A stretch of 64,000 nucleotides of DNA. Source: Antedon bifida. Taxonomy: Eukaryota > Echinodermata > Crinoidea > Comatulida > Antedonidae. The position numbers and the translations under genes were made by a program. Where the stretch lies: the NCBI GenBank assembly GCA_963402885.1, contig OY727097.1, positions 12,710,001 to 12,774,000 of the forward strand, given 5' to 3'. The notes below the pieces were generated by a model. That model made no database searches, had not been told where the DNA came from, and saw nothing but the letters and a program-made list of their open reading frames with translations. Below, piece by piece: positions 35,232 through 47,238 of the stretch; position 1 is the stretch's first letter; every line of letters begins with the position of its first letter.

Positions 35232-37185
35232 CAGGCCCGTAGCCAGGGGGGGTTTTTATGGTTCGCCCCCTTTACAGCGAAAAGACTTCAGGGCTGTAGA
35301 CACTGAGTATTTGAGCAAGCAAATTGTTAAATGACACCCCTAGATGGCCGCAAATGGTACTCTCGCACATAAAATTCATGATAAATTTTTTATCGTTTTA
35401 ATAATTAATAATTTTTAAAAGTTATACAAAAAATATGAAGCTGTTGCTATAAATATATTGAGCAAAAGGTTAAATTGTATAATTTGGAATTTTAATTCAT
35501 TTAAAAATGCTAAATAAAGTACAATTTCCAAAAATTCATTTTTATTTATCCACTATAAACTTTACAAAAGTGTTGTTTTAAACCACACTTCAAATAAAAC
35601 AAAGACAATAATGATAGGACATGAAAGAAGCAAACTTTGCTCTGCTACCGGTATAACACGGTTCAAATTTCGAAACGTCTATAAATTACTACGGAAATTC
35701 GGCCTAATATTTACGAACGTACGGAAATGAAGATAAATAGGGTACTACACGCATCGGAAATACAAAAACTATACGCACATTTATGATTTGGCCTAAAAAT
35801 TGGCCTTAGATTATGAAAACCCCCGGCAAAACGCAATAATTATGGACAAATGGATTATTAGCCTTGGCAATATGCCTAATATTTAAAAGGAATGAATATA
35901 GGCTATATTTCGTTTGTCGATGAATTTTTGAATTCATGTGTGAATGATTGATCCATTAGAGGTAATCTGTGGTGGCTCTAGTAACACTGCTTTGTGTGGG
36001 TAATTTGTTAATAGCATAGTACGCTACATACACGAGCCTAGATAGGGAAGATCTGTACTGTAGTTCATTGCGAGAGGAGGGGGAAGTCCGGTAATGTGTC
36101 ATGAAAAAAATAAAACAAGCCAGAGATGAAATAAAATCACTAACATTTAGCTGATTGTCGTTGTTTTAGTCGTCGTCAGAAGTTTATCGACCGACACCTA
36201 TTTCTCATGTGTAGTAGAGCGTTTCTTTGATTGAATAATATTGTTTGTATTATAACACAAGTTCATTTTGGATTTTCAGTAAATTACCAATGGTTTATTC
36301 AAAGTCAAACTGTAACTAATCCCTCACTATTCAATCAAAATGTTATTGTTATACTACTATATTGTTGAAAAATGGATTGCGTGATATGAAAATGGATTGA
36401 TAGTAAAACGTAATAAAGATACGTTCTTGTCTGGTTATTAGGTATTCATGCTCTGATGAAGCAGAGGATTATTTTTATAGCGTTCCTTTTAAAATAAATT
36501 TTATTACAAAGAAATATTTTGGTTGTGAAGGTCGTTTTAACAATTAGGCTAATATCAAAACCTTCAACAATGATAAAATGCCCTGCAACTCTGTAACTAC
36601 TTTATGACTAAGCCTATCAAGTTCCGGGTCCGGATGGATATTGTATACGATGAAATGGAACTCAATTTTAATTTAGTGGCAGAAACAACATTTAGTATGA
36701 AATTAAGGGTGTTGTCCGGGTCACAAAGAAAACACCCCTGGCTATAATAAGCATTGAATTTGCCTTCTCACCCAAATTGTGCCTTTTTTTTGGGGGGGGG
36801 GGGGGGGGGGCTTGTAACTTGGACGCAAAACAAAATACCGAGTGAATGATCAAACAATCGGCGGTGGTTCCGCACACAGGGCACGCACGCGCATTTAAGA
36901 TACGGCAACAAATGTTATCGTCCTTTAAATAGTCCACGTGTGTGAGGAGGAGAAAAAAAGTACGCGTTTTGTTCAATAGTAGCATGCTGCATGAGAGTGT
37001 TTTTTCCGGCCAATTAGAGGTGCCATTTATCATGAATGTTATGTGCGAGAGTACCATTTCCGGCCATCAAGGGGTGTCATTTAACAAAATTCGCCTCAGA
37101 CCCCACCGGGTTGGGGTGGCGCGGGGCAGTGACCCAAATACTTAGTGTCCGAACCCCCCCTTGACAGATCCTGGCTATGGCCCTG
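35232..37185. mobile_element. Same inverted-repeat transposon (gamma 2 copy)
   Basis: Same ends and the same CTGTT flanks as 28462-30629, shorter by about 0.2 kb through deletions near the left end. Duplicated with gamma, not independently inserted. Confidence 0.75.
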
Positions 37186-37559
37186 CTGTTGTCGAAAACA
37201 GAGCTTATCATCGTTCACTTTATGAAGAATAACACTCATAATGTTAGTTTGCCAACGTTCTTTCTGTGCAACGCTAGATCATTGATAATGCATTCCATGA
37301 ATTGTATTCTACTGACACAGAAGTATGATGTTATATCAGTTACAACAACGTAGTACAGACCAGATTTACCGTCTGACAAAATCCTCTCGTGGATGGACTT
37401 TTGGCCTAGCCTAGCGGAGTATGGTCGAAGCGGCCGTCAACCAAAGCGGCCGCCAGTTTAATATCGTCATTTGTATGGAACGCCATATACGCTTTAATCT
37501 TTGATTGTCGTTGTCTATGGCGAGTTGAGTTACAGCTAAAGGAGTATGATCAAACCAAT

Positions 37560-38462
37560 AATAATTTACGTACGGTATTGCTTAATCTTTATATCTCGTT
37601 TACATACTATCGAATCTTTATACAGTATTGCATTAATAATGTACGTACGGTAGTCGAATCTGTATATCTCATTTACATACTATCGAATCGTTTACAGTAT
37701 TGCATTAATAATTAATTTACGTACGGTATTGCCGAATATTTATATCTCCTTTACATACTATCAAATCTTTACACAGTAATGCATTAATAATTTACATAAA
37801 GTACTGTCGAATCTTTATATCTCATTTACATACTATCGAATCTTTATACAGTATTGCATTAATAATTAACGTACGGTATTGCCGAATATCTATATCAATC
37901 AATCAAAATCAACATTTATTTCCAAAAAGGTGGCGTCACCAAAAAAGCGAAAGCTTGTGTCAGGGACGCCAAAACAAAACATTCAAAAGCAGAACATATA
38001 AAATAAGATACAGAAATGAAAATAACAATAAAACGAAAAGCGGTACATATCAATTGCAGTATAAATCATATTAATGCATTTTTACTATTGCTAAAGGTAA
38101 ATATATTAACAAAAAAAAACAAAAAAAGCCAAAAAATATCTCATTTACACATGTACTATCGAATCTTTATACACTATTGCAATAGTAATTTACGTACGGT
38201 ACTGTCGAATCTTTATATCTCATTTACATACTATCGAATCTGTATACAGTATTGCATTAATAATTTACGTACGGTATTGCCGAATCTTTCTCATGTACAT
38301 ACTATCGAATCTTTATACAGTATTGCAATAATAATTTACGTACGGTATTGCCGAATCATTATATCTCATTTACATACTATCAAATCTTTATACAGTATTG
38401 CATTAATAATTAACGTACGGTATTGCCGAATATTTATATCTCATTTACATACTGTACTATCG
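37560..38462 (+). repeat. 75-bp satellite array after gamma 2, split by a LINE tail
   Basis: Duplicate of 31011-31662 with the same unit order. It is longer by about 240 bp because of the insertion at 37897-38135. Confidence 0.92.
37897..38135 (-). mobile_element. LINE 3' tail inserted in the satellite
   Basis: Minus strand ends AATAAATGTTGATTTTGATT and continues as a TTGA repeat, a LINE 3' end. An A-rich plus-strand stretch marks the other edge. ATATC repeats at both edges (37892-37896, 38136-38140). The satellite at the same point in the first array is uninterrupted, so it inserted after the duplication. Confidence 0.75.
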
Positions 38463-39841
38463 AATCTTGCTTTTTATTATTATAAGTGTTATTCCATTGT
38501 AATACATTGTTTGTGTTTTCAATAAAGCAACGTGAGGGACGAATACGCCAGAGGAACGTGCACCTTCTACAGCACTATTCCTGGCCGGCCACCAGTCGAG
38601 TTTATTAGCATAAATTCATTCATTAATTAGTTCTGTATGCATAGCTGGTAAACAACAGTAATGTACGAACATCGGACGCTAGCTATGCCTAGCCTGATGT
38701 TGTATAGTTTCTGCATTAATTGTATTTATGTTTTCCAGAATCTGTAATACAAATTTGGGGAAAACCTGTATTTTCGCTGAAATAAACTCTTCTACTGTAT
38801 TTATTTTGGCCTTCACGATCGATCGAAAGTAGGTGAATCACAGAAGAAAAACTAAAGAATCAATCCGCGCACAATGCATGTTGGGATTTATAGCGGGCCG
38901 CTAATAATGATTAGAATCGAAATAGCAACATTTGCTTCTAAAACAGGAAGTAAGCGCCGTATATTGTATGACTAATCATTTTATATAAATAATTCACAGT
39001 ACGGTAAAAGCAAGGTTTTAATAGTCCAAATGTCAACATTTAAAATGCAATGTATCTTAAACCAAACTTTGAAGCATTTCAGTTGGTTTGGGTCATTTTT
39101 TGTGGAAAATGCATACTGATGCTAATGGTCGAACGATATTATTATTGTAATAAACTCTAACTTATATCAGTAATAATAATGCAATGAAATATTTATAAAA
39201 AGGTATACAACTTTTTTCAACCCTCTGATTTATAATAATAATTTAGTGGTTTTATAGCAGAAACTAGTTTCTATAGTCCTGAGTGTTAACACTCGTTTCA
39301 GTTGGCAACTTTCAGTAAAATAAATAGATAGTACTTATTTGTTTTCATTTACAGCTAGACCATTTTAATTGTCTGTCTATGTGTCTGTTGTACCCAACTA
39401 GGGTGGTTTATACTTATAATTATTATATATTGCAAACTTACCAACTATTGCTACTGGACTTGAAAAATCTCTAAGAACTGAACAAATTTTCCCGATAAAC
39501 TCTCAATTCAACCAATTCGTAGCTGTTTACAGTGCCTACACTCCTTTGTCTATTTTCATATTAGTATTTATAATAACAAAGTATGCTTAAATTTAGCACA
39601 ATAATAGTAATAGCACAAAAACCTTTCCACGGTATAATGAACCTTTTTATATGGATGCACAAGTCATTTTGCATAATTTCAATTCATATTTAGAGACATT
39701 CAATTCTATATAACCCCAAGTAATCATGTATCAGATTATATAACCTGTACCCAATATAGTATACTCTTAGTGTGATAACTTTTATAAAACCAAAGATTTT
39801 ATATAGCCGAAGGCTAGATCGGAATGAACAATGTTATAGCA

Positions 39842-40397
39842 GTTCAAAAAGTGATTCTCCATGGAGAGGGAACCAACAAGATGGCGGCTGTAGTTGACCA
39901 ATCATATATGCCCTACGCAGTACGCACTACTACGCCTGTATTGAGCATATCTGCATGAGAACGATACGCAACGCAGTGCGTTAAGCGTATAAATTATAAA
40001 TATTATCTAAGTTCTATTTACTTATATTGTTCTTATGTAAAAGGGTCCTACAAAAAAACGAAGCTACAGCTTTTTTTTATGCAGGATCCTTGTTATCAGT
40101 TGTATTGCAATTATGATGTAATTGATGACTAAATAAATGTGGAATAAATAAACACGAACGCATTCTATATGATCCTCGTATACAAAAAAATGCAGGAAAT
40201 TATTCATTCTATTGCGATGAACAATAATTATATTTAATTTTATAAAAACTTCACTATGCTTTGACAAGAATATGTGTTGTATTTTATGTGGTCTTAATGT
40301 ATTATATTAGATTATTATTTTTTATATTAAATAATGTTTTTGAACACATTTACGGCCGCCATCTTGTTGGTTCCCCTCATGTTTGAATCACTTTTCA
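39842..40397. mobile_element. Short inverted-repeat element in beta module 2
   Basis: Second copy of the 24171-24713 element with both arms complete (GGGAACCAACAAGATGGCGG and its inverse). It was carried by duplication of the beta module, not by an independent insertion, since the flanks also match. Confidence 0.75.
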
Positions 40398-41225
40398 GAC
40401 TGGAGTACGCCCTTATACGATGACGTCACATACTGCCAGCACCCATTCGCTGATAATGACGTAATGTTATTTTGTCGTACCTTTAGCAAACGGAAGTTAG
40501 AATACGGTACCGTATCTTTAGCAACGGCCTTTATCTAAAAAGGTATAGACCTACAATAGTTTGTTCAACCATGGGATTAATAATGGACCGATCCATTTAG
40601 TGGTCTTATAGCAGAATGAAACTAGAAAACTGAAATCTTGAAATCTGAGTTTTCTAGTTTTGAGTGTTGACACTCGTTAATTGTTGATTCCATGAATTAT
40701 TCTATAAACTTAAATTATGTATTCGTAGGGAATGGGAACATTTTTTATATGAATAAACTTCAGTTATGTAAATGTTTAGTTTCAGTAGTAACCAGCTTCC
40801 TTTAAAATGTAATAATTTATTTTCATATTTTTGTCAATTGCATGGTTATAATACTATGTAAGTCTTCTATATGTAAATCTGAAAATAGTCTATCTCACTT
40901 CGAAATAGCAACAGGAAGTAAGCGCCGTATATATTGTATGACTAATCATTTTATATAGATAATTCACAGTACGGTAAAAGCAAGGTTTTAATAATCTAAA
41001 TATGTAAAAACTTTGAAGCATTTGATATCTGTTGGTTAGGGTCATTTTTTGTGGAAAATGCATACTGATGCTAATGGTGAAACGATATTATTATTGTAAT
41101 AAACCCTAACTTATATCAGTAATAATAATGCAATGAAATATTTATAAAAAGGTATCATGTATAAAACCTGTAAGCATGAGGGCGCCATCACATTTGCAGC
41201 CAAGATTCTTACGTCTTTTAGCAAA

Positions 41226-42054
41226 GAATATATATCACAAGAATGAGTAATCCGCGATTTTCCCTGTAACAGTAATATTGTCCATGTGGTAGGGCGCCGC
41301 CATAAGTGTGGATGTATCTGGGATGTATACAACTTTTTGTGACGGTTTCACTAATCAAAGGCTGGACCACCGGTAGTATTTTCATGATAAAAAATGTTAT
41401 CAACTACATGCCAACATCATGTTAAATACTATTTGGATATTTAATTGTTCCTTTTATGCAATTTATTTAGTAAAAACTGTCGTATAAACAGTTTGCTTTA
41501 TCAACCGGGCGCTACGATAGCGTGACCGGGCGTGTTGGTGTTTACGCGTTTTCACGAAGGATAGTTTAATAATATTCCTATATTTAACTTGTTTCTGGTA
41601 AAACAAATAAATGTTAATGACATTTAACATTTTGTCCTATTAATAACATGTATTTTATACTAATTTATATCATAAAAACAATACTTAATTTACCGGGCGT
41701 AGAGTAGTACACGGCAATGGTAAAGAATAGGCCGTGCTGAGTAACGATTCGTTGATTTTTGGTGTTGCTGTGTTAGGCTTTTTTTGTGAACTAACTTAGC
41801 ATGTTAGTAAATAATTGTCTGTAAAAGTGAATGTACACTAGTTTGTTAATAAATATGTATTATAAAATGGTTTACAATTGCAAAATATATTATCATAATT
41901 CTATTTAATGTGACATGTATAATATCTATTAAATCAAGTCTTATTTAGTATGTATACATCCGCCCTTATGAGGGCGGGCATTACTCTCTGGAGCTCTCTG
42001 TTACAAATTTCTCATGCAAAAATCGCGGAATACTCATTCTTGTGATATATATTC
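41226..42054. mobile_element. Inverted-repeat DNA element in gamma 3 (~0.83 kb)
   Basis: GAATATATATCACAAGAATG...TCCGCGATTTT at the left and its reverse complement at the right form terminal repeats of 35 bp or more. CTTTTAGCAAAG on the left and CTTTTAGGCAAAG on the right look like an imperfect target duplication. The matching place in gamma 1 (near 26430) and gamma 2 is uninterrupted. No transposase frame; superfamily not assigned. Confidence 0.75.
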
Positions 42055-42158
42055 CTTGCTTTTAGGCAAAGTTGAAAAATAAATAACGTCAACAATGTTT
42101 GTCAAGATCGCATCGTGCTGCACGAAAATTGCTGTAGCAGCCCCGAATAGAAAGTTAA

Positions 42159-42519
42159 GCGTGGTTCCCACTAGAACGCGACGCAACGTAACACAGCGAC
42201 GAATCGACGAAAAGTGCCGTATTGCGTAATCACAAGTGGGAACCGACGACGCAACAGTGCTGCAAACATCAACACAGGAAATCAAATCAGTTTGATTTCA
42301 CGCAACAACGCAAGGCAAAAGAACACTGGTGAAAACATAGTACAGCGCGTACTCAAAAGTACGCGGGGTGAACCAGGTCAAAGTCTACGGCAAGCTAACG
42401 TTGACACGCAACAAACAGGCCAGTGATTTCACGAAGGCGGGGCAAACACAATTATTGGAAGGGCATTTGCTTACGTTGCGTAGGTTTCGTTACGTTGCGT
42501 CGCTAGTGGAAAACAAGAT
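42159..42519. mobile_element. 361-bp TTAA-flanked MITE in gamma 3
   Basis: Left end TGGTTCCCACTAGAACGCGA and the inverted right end TTGTTTTCCACTAGCGACGC form imperfect terminal repeats continuing through CGACGCAACGTAAC. TTAA flanks both sides (42155-42158, 42520-42523), and the empty copies near 26516 and 33400 have one TTAA. TTAA duplication fits piggyBac- or Kolobok-type transposition. The open frames inside are not genes. Confidence 0.85.
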
Positions 42520-43565
42520 TTAAAATTCACGACGCACGCTTACGTTAATGTTGTTACGAAAGTAGACATTTCCTTAATACCTTATCCTATGTCGACCAGA
42601 TTTATAATGTATTTGGAGATTTTTCTCTGATAGGTTTTCCCCTTTTCTAGCGGATTATATTATAATTTTAGCACACAAAGTATATGCATAAACAAGTACC
42701 TAGTTTTCCTTATTTTCTATATTGAACTATTTTTTTATAGCGACCCTTTAAGTACGGATATTTATTTTAGTAAATTTTCCTGCCTTGATACAACAATAAC
42801 TTAAATTCACTTATTTGAAAAAATGACTATGCCTAGATTATGCATTCAATATTCGACAACAGTTTTTGACAACATACAATCTGTGGTAGCCCACTGAGCT
42901 TATCAGCATGGTTCACTTTATGAAGATTAACACTCATAATGTTAGTTTGCCAACGTTCTTTCTGTGCAACGCTAGATCATTATTAATACATTCGATGAAT
43001 TTTTATTCTACTGACACAGAAGTATGATGTTATATCAGTTACAACAACGTGGTACACACCATATTTACTGTCTGAAATTGTATCAATTCCAAACTATTCT
43101 TTAATTTTCAAACCAAGACCTGGTCGTATAGGAGGCATAGTCTCGATTTATGCCAATGGATTACTACTCTAATATGAAACGTGCTGAAAATATTAAAGTT
43201 CCACACCAGCTAGATGGCATTTTGTATTGTATTTCTTCTATACTGCAGAGCTGTATCCAACTAATTTACGGTTAGCATAACCCTACTTTATTTATACCAT
43301 ATATAATTATTTAAGGTGGTTCTAGCTAATCTAGGTCTAGCTACCACGAGAAAAGGACGCTCTTTTTAGGTTTTCACTTAATGAGAAGTTAAATAATGTG
43401 TTCAAAATTAATAAATGCCTAAACCTTAAAGGAGCAACCAACTGTTCAATAATTGTCATTGTATTATTCGATGTCATGGGATGGGGCTTACCTTTTGAGA
43501 CCTACTTGAGAGACATAATTATACTGATATTTTAAGCTTTACAACAGTTGTTTTTTTATTTGATA

Positions 43566-44220
43566 GATGGACAATGAACAATTATCGGGCAATCTCATTA
43601 CTTAAAATATTTAGTAAACTTTTTACATCGGTACTTAGGCCTAACAACCGCTTTATAAATTTGGACTAATGATTATAATATTGTAATAGGCTTGGCATTT
43701 AATGTTAATTTTCTCGATGTTTTAACAAATTATTATGACGGAATTCAATCTTGTGTTAAAACTACTCAGGGATGCACTGAATTATTTAACTGTGAAAATG
43801 GCCTTATAGGCAAGGGTGTCTTTTTCTCCCCAACTATTTTCGTTTTATGTAGGCCTAAACGATATTGTAAATCACTTTACTGCAAATCATATCCGTGGTA
43901 TACAGATAAGCGACAGATAAGCGATACGCCGACGATATCGTTCTATTGGCGGATACGCCCTTAAACTTCAGAAAATGTTATATGTCTGTAGATTTTTATT
44001 CCGACTTGTGGGACCTCGAGGTAAATCTAAAAAAAAAAAACAAAGGCCATGGTTTGCGAAATGGTGGAATTACAAAACAAACAGAAAGGTGGATATATAG
44101 AAACTGTCCCATTGAGATGGTTCCATACTATAATTATTTTAGGCCTTAAGATCAGTTTAAGAGGTACGTGTTCTGTCGCAATAAACACTCTTGCAAACCA
44201 AGCCATTAAATGCCTTTAAA
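43566..44220 (+). mobile_element. LINE reverse-transcriptase fragment
   Basis: Pieces in order, with frame breaks: NNYRAISLLKIFSKLFTSVL (43570-43635), YYDGIQSCVKTTQGCTELFN with SPTIFVL (about 43690-43850), the catalytic box RYADDIVLLADTPLNF (43922-43970), then RNGGITKQTERWIYRN and a following L-G-L-K-I-S-L stretch. This is non-LTR RT order with an internal deletion between the first two blocks. Non-functional. Confidence 0.8.
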
Positions 44221-44403
44221 AAATAGTTATAATAATGGAAATACCTACAGACGTAGAATAAAACAATAATTCATTTTTTTGACATTGATATGCATCTTAT
44301 TAGCCTTTTTTTGTGATTTTGATTTATTATTTTCTCAATTTATGATGGCGTCTTGAAATAAATTTGAAATATGGTTGTCAAACTAACCGACTGCTTTATT
44401 CAT

Positions 44404-44690
44404 CTGGCAATAGGTCAGTTTTCTGTTGGCATTTGTTCAACATCTGGTCGGATTGGGCACCACTTGCAATGTTAACATTCAGTGTATTAGCCATTTCATC
44501 TGGAGTACTTGTTTTAGTTTTACCCGAAACTGCCAATAGAAAGTTACCAGATACAATGGATGAAATTATACAACTTAAAAGTTTGAAGAGTTTGTTTACA
44601 CAAGTTACACAAATATACACTGTATACCGCAGTCATTGGTACATAATGGGTTCAATAAGATGTTTAATTTCTTATCAGAGCACGTATTAG
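44404..44690 (+). pseudogene. SLC22-type organic ion transporter pseudogene fragment
   Basis: One frame (about 44408-44455) reads GQFSVGICSTSGRIG, like the segment before transmembrane helix 11 of SLC22 transporters. Another frame (from about 44450 to 44575) reads WAPLAMLTFSVLAISSGVLV then LPETANRKLPDTMDEI, like helix 12 and the LPET-x-LPxTxxE tail. The roughly 20 residues normally between them are missing and the frame changes, so this is a deleted copy. No other SLC22 exon was found nearby. Confidence 0.65.
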
Positions 44691-45709
44691 GTGTGTGTAA
44701 TTACAAAGTTAATATTTGCATCGCTTGTTGTCTGCGCATCTGCTAGAAAGCACATTTTACTTTGGTAGGCCTTTATGTGTGCGGTATATCTAATTTAAGT
44801 TTAGACGTATGTTACAGAAATACGATAACTTTTGAATACCATCGTCTGAACAAAAATGTTGAATCGTAAAATAGCTATTGCAATTTAAACTAACCGCGAT
44901 CGTACCTTGGGTGTATTTGTGCATAATGCGAAAGCGAAACACGTGTTAATGCCTATTATTGATAATATTAAACGTTCTGTATTTTATCTTCAGATCTGTG
45001 ACAACATTATCGTCAGCAGAATTAGAAGAGAAAGAAGCTATGACACAAACAACATTGATATCATGAGAAAGGCTTGCCTACACTGACGTACCTTGAGAGA
45101 CCTCCGTAAAAACGTGAACAGTAGTTCTAAAAGATAATCTAGTCTCAGTAAAAACAATTGGGGTGATAAGGGATATTATAGAACACTCAACTCTTACACT
45201 GATATACCTGTGTTTAAGATGTTTATTTGTACCAGTACTTCTGGATATCCTGTAGAATACTAGTATAAGGTTTCCCAACAAATGTAATGAAATCCTTATA
45301 ATAGGTAACTAAACTCATTTCACCAATTGGTTGTATTTCACAAGATCTAAGTTTAGATTTATTGCGAACGACCGGATAACATGAGAATAGGCCACGATTT
45401 GCCTTGGGCAAAATATATTATTAGAAAATGAAATTTCAAATTTAATAAACAATTAATGATTATTAATGTCAAATATATTTTAATGTAACATAGTCAAATA
45501 TATTTAAGAGAAATAGGAAACATATTATTTGGATAAAAATGCCACAAAATAATTTATTTTATTTTATTAACCACCTTTAAAGATATATTGTCCACAAAAA
45601 CATAAAAAAATTAGATTAATTGAAATCTTAAATAAAAGAAGACTTTGAATAGCGCATTTCGTAGTTGTAATAAAGTTAATCACTACCGTAAAAAAATGTT
45701 TTTAGTTAC

Positions 45710-45753
45710 AAAAAGACAAAATAAACAGTTTTAACTGTTTATTTTGTCTTTTT
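45710..45753. repeat. Perfect palindrome, 21-bp arms
   Basis: The left arm ends ATAAACAGTT, two bases form the loop, and the right arm starts AACTGTTTAT. A third copy of the right arm (GACTGTTTATTTTGTCTTTT) lies at about 45787-45806. Confidence 0.9.
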
Positions 45754-46404
45754 ATAACTGAAAATATTTTTCAATTTTTCAATTTTTGACTGTTTATTTT
45801 GTCTTTTTTTTCAGGGAAATGTATACTTTGTTCAATCCAATTTTTGGTCATAATGAATAATTATTTTGTGACATTAAAATAGCATATTCAACAACAACAT
45901 TAACACAAATATTTTTCAGGGAGACAATATATCTTTAACGAGGATTACCCGTGCAGAAAAAAAAACTGATATTAAGGGGTCCTGTAAAGTCTTGAAATGT
46001 GCAATGTACAAACAATCACATTTGTACAAACATGGCACCCTCAAATATGCAAATGTGTTAAAATTCATAATCCACTAATATGTAAACATCACGCTACATG
46101 AGAATGCTAAGACAAAGCAGAATATAAAGTGTGCCAAAACTTGTATGATTAAATCATTATTTAAAATAGCATCTCTGAATCTAAGTTTAAATAAGTCTAT
46201 GGAACTACAACTTCGGAGATCACTAGATAAAGAATTCAAATATTCGGCAGCCAGATAATCAAAATAAGATTCAACAATGTTGGTTGTACTGAAGATACAG
46301 GTTTTCTTTTATTTAAATGATATTTAACCTTGTTTAATTAATTGCAATAATGATTATAAAGTACTGAAGTAGAAATAAAAGTGAGCGAATCTCACAAAAT
46401 ACTT

Positions 46405-46440
46405 TTGTATGTAGTTTGTTTAAAAACAAACTACATACAA
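46405..46440. repeat. Perfect palindrome, 17-bp arms
   Basis: TTGTATGTAGTTTGTTT, two bases, then its exact reverse complement. Might form a strong hairpin in RNA or DNA. Confidence 0.9.
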
Positions 46441-46872
46441 CAATTTATTCTTTTATTCAAAATATTTAGTAATAATAATAATATAATTTAAATACATCCT
46501 GTTACATAACACTACAGTGTTTCAAATAGAACATCCACATGATGCTCGCTATTCATTATGCTATACAATTTATTGTATTACTAATTGTATTATACATTTT
46601 ATTATACAGTATAACATAATTCAGAAAATAGGATGTTAAATCTGGTTTACAATATTTATAATATAAAATGTCTTAACTATAACATAACATTCAATTCTGT
46701 TAATTTCTTTATTGTTGACAACATATACAGTACATGTATTACGAATTTATTTCATTGAGTTTTGGATAATGCATTGTTCAAATCTATTGGTAGCCGATAA
46801 TCAGGTGATCTTGTGGGTGGTCCATACTTTTAATAAATTACAAATAATATTAAATTCATTAGAATTGTATTC

Positions 46873-47039
46873 TTAAAAGATATCCAAGTATGTTATGTTT
46901 TAAAAAAGATATCTCTTTTAACCATATAATTGTACATACATGTTATAAACACATTTTTAAAATATGTAATCTTTGTATATCCTTGTCATGAATAGAATAA
47001 TGAATAAAAGTGGGCTAAACCCACGAAAGATAAAAAAAA
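46873..47039 (+). mobile_element. LINE 3' tail with target duplication
   Basis: Ends AATAAAAGTGGGCTAAACCC ACGAAAGAT plus an A-run, the same 3' end family as 3363-3940. The 12-bp duplication AGAATTGTATTC flanks it at 46861-46872 and 47040-47051. Only 167 bp long, so strongly 5'-truncated. Confidence 0.85.
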
Positions 47040-47232
47040 AGAATTGTATTCAAATGAGTATTCAAATAAGAAGAAAGTAAACCCAACTTAATTAATGATT
47101 AAACTACAACACCGACTACAGTACCTTAATGGTTCCATGCGTCATAATATTCATTAACTGTATGTCAGTACCATGTCAAATTACTTATCAGAAAAAAAAG
47201 ATAATTACTGTAATATAAGTCTGTAATGTGCA

Positions 47233-47238
47233 TTTATT
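47233..47238 (-). terminator. Possible polyadenylation signal of the Roco gene
   Basis: AATAAA on the minus strand 316 bp past the TAG stop at 47554. The motif is frequent in AT-rich DNA, so this is only a candidate. Confidence 0.3.

Larger units (their letters stand above)
22570..43075. repeat. Composite tandem segmental array (alpha/beta/gamma modules)
   Basis: By eye the region splits into modules repeated in one orientation. Alpha: about 23086-24100, 25045-26340, 32115-33230, 38920-39775 and 40735-41155. Beta: about 24110-25040 and 39780-40730. Gamma: about 26340-30830, 33230-37430 and 41155-43075. A leader block (22570-23085, 31830-32110, 38630-38920) precedes some alphas, and a 75-bp satellite follows two gammas. 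For example TTTACTGACTAAATATATAA recurs 6881 bp apart. No gene was recognised; open frames here recur only because the DNA is duplicated. Edges are approximate. Confidence 0.85.
44691..46872. other. Intergenic, two perfect palindromes, no gene seen
   Basis: AT-rich DNA between the SLC22 fragment and the 3' end of the Roco gene. Apart from hairpins at 45710-45753 and 46405-46440 nothing is recognised; open frames at 45078-45411 have no motif. Confidence 0.4.

Noticed and set aside
36692..37057. 121-codon minus-strand open frame with a proline run
   Set aside because: It lies in the inverted-repeat transposon and crosses its G homopolymer; the gamma 1 copy is split into two frames.
38016..38525. 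169-codon open frame, plus strand
   Set aside because: It runs through the 75-bp satellite and the LINE tail inserted in it; residues repeat with the satellite period and match no family.
42034..42426. Overlapping open frames on both strands
   Set aside because: They fall in the TTAA MITE and on its terminal repeats; no motif, and absent from the empty copies.
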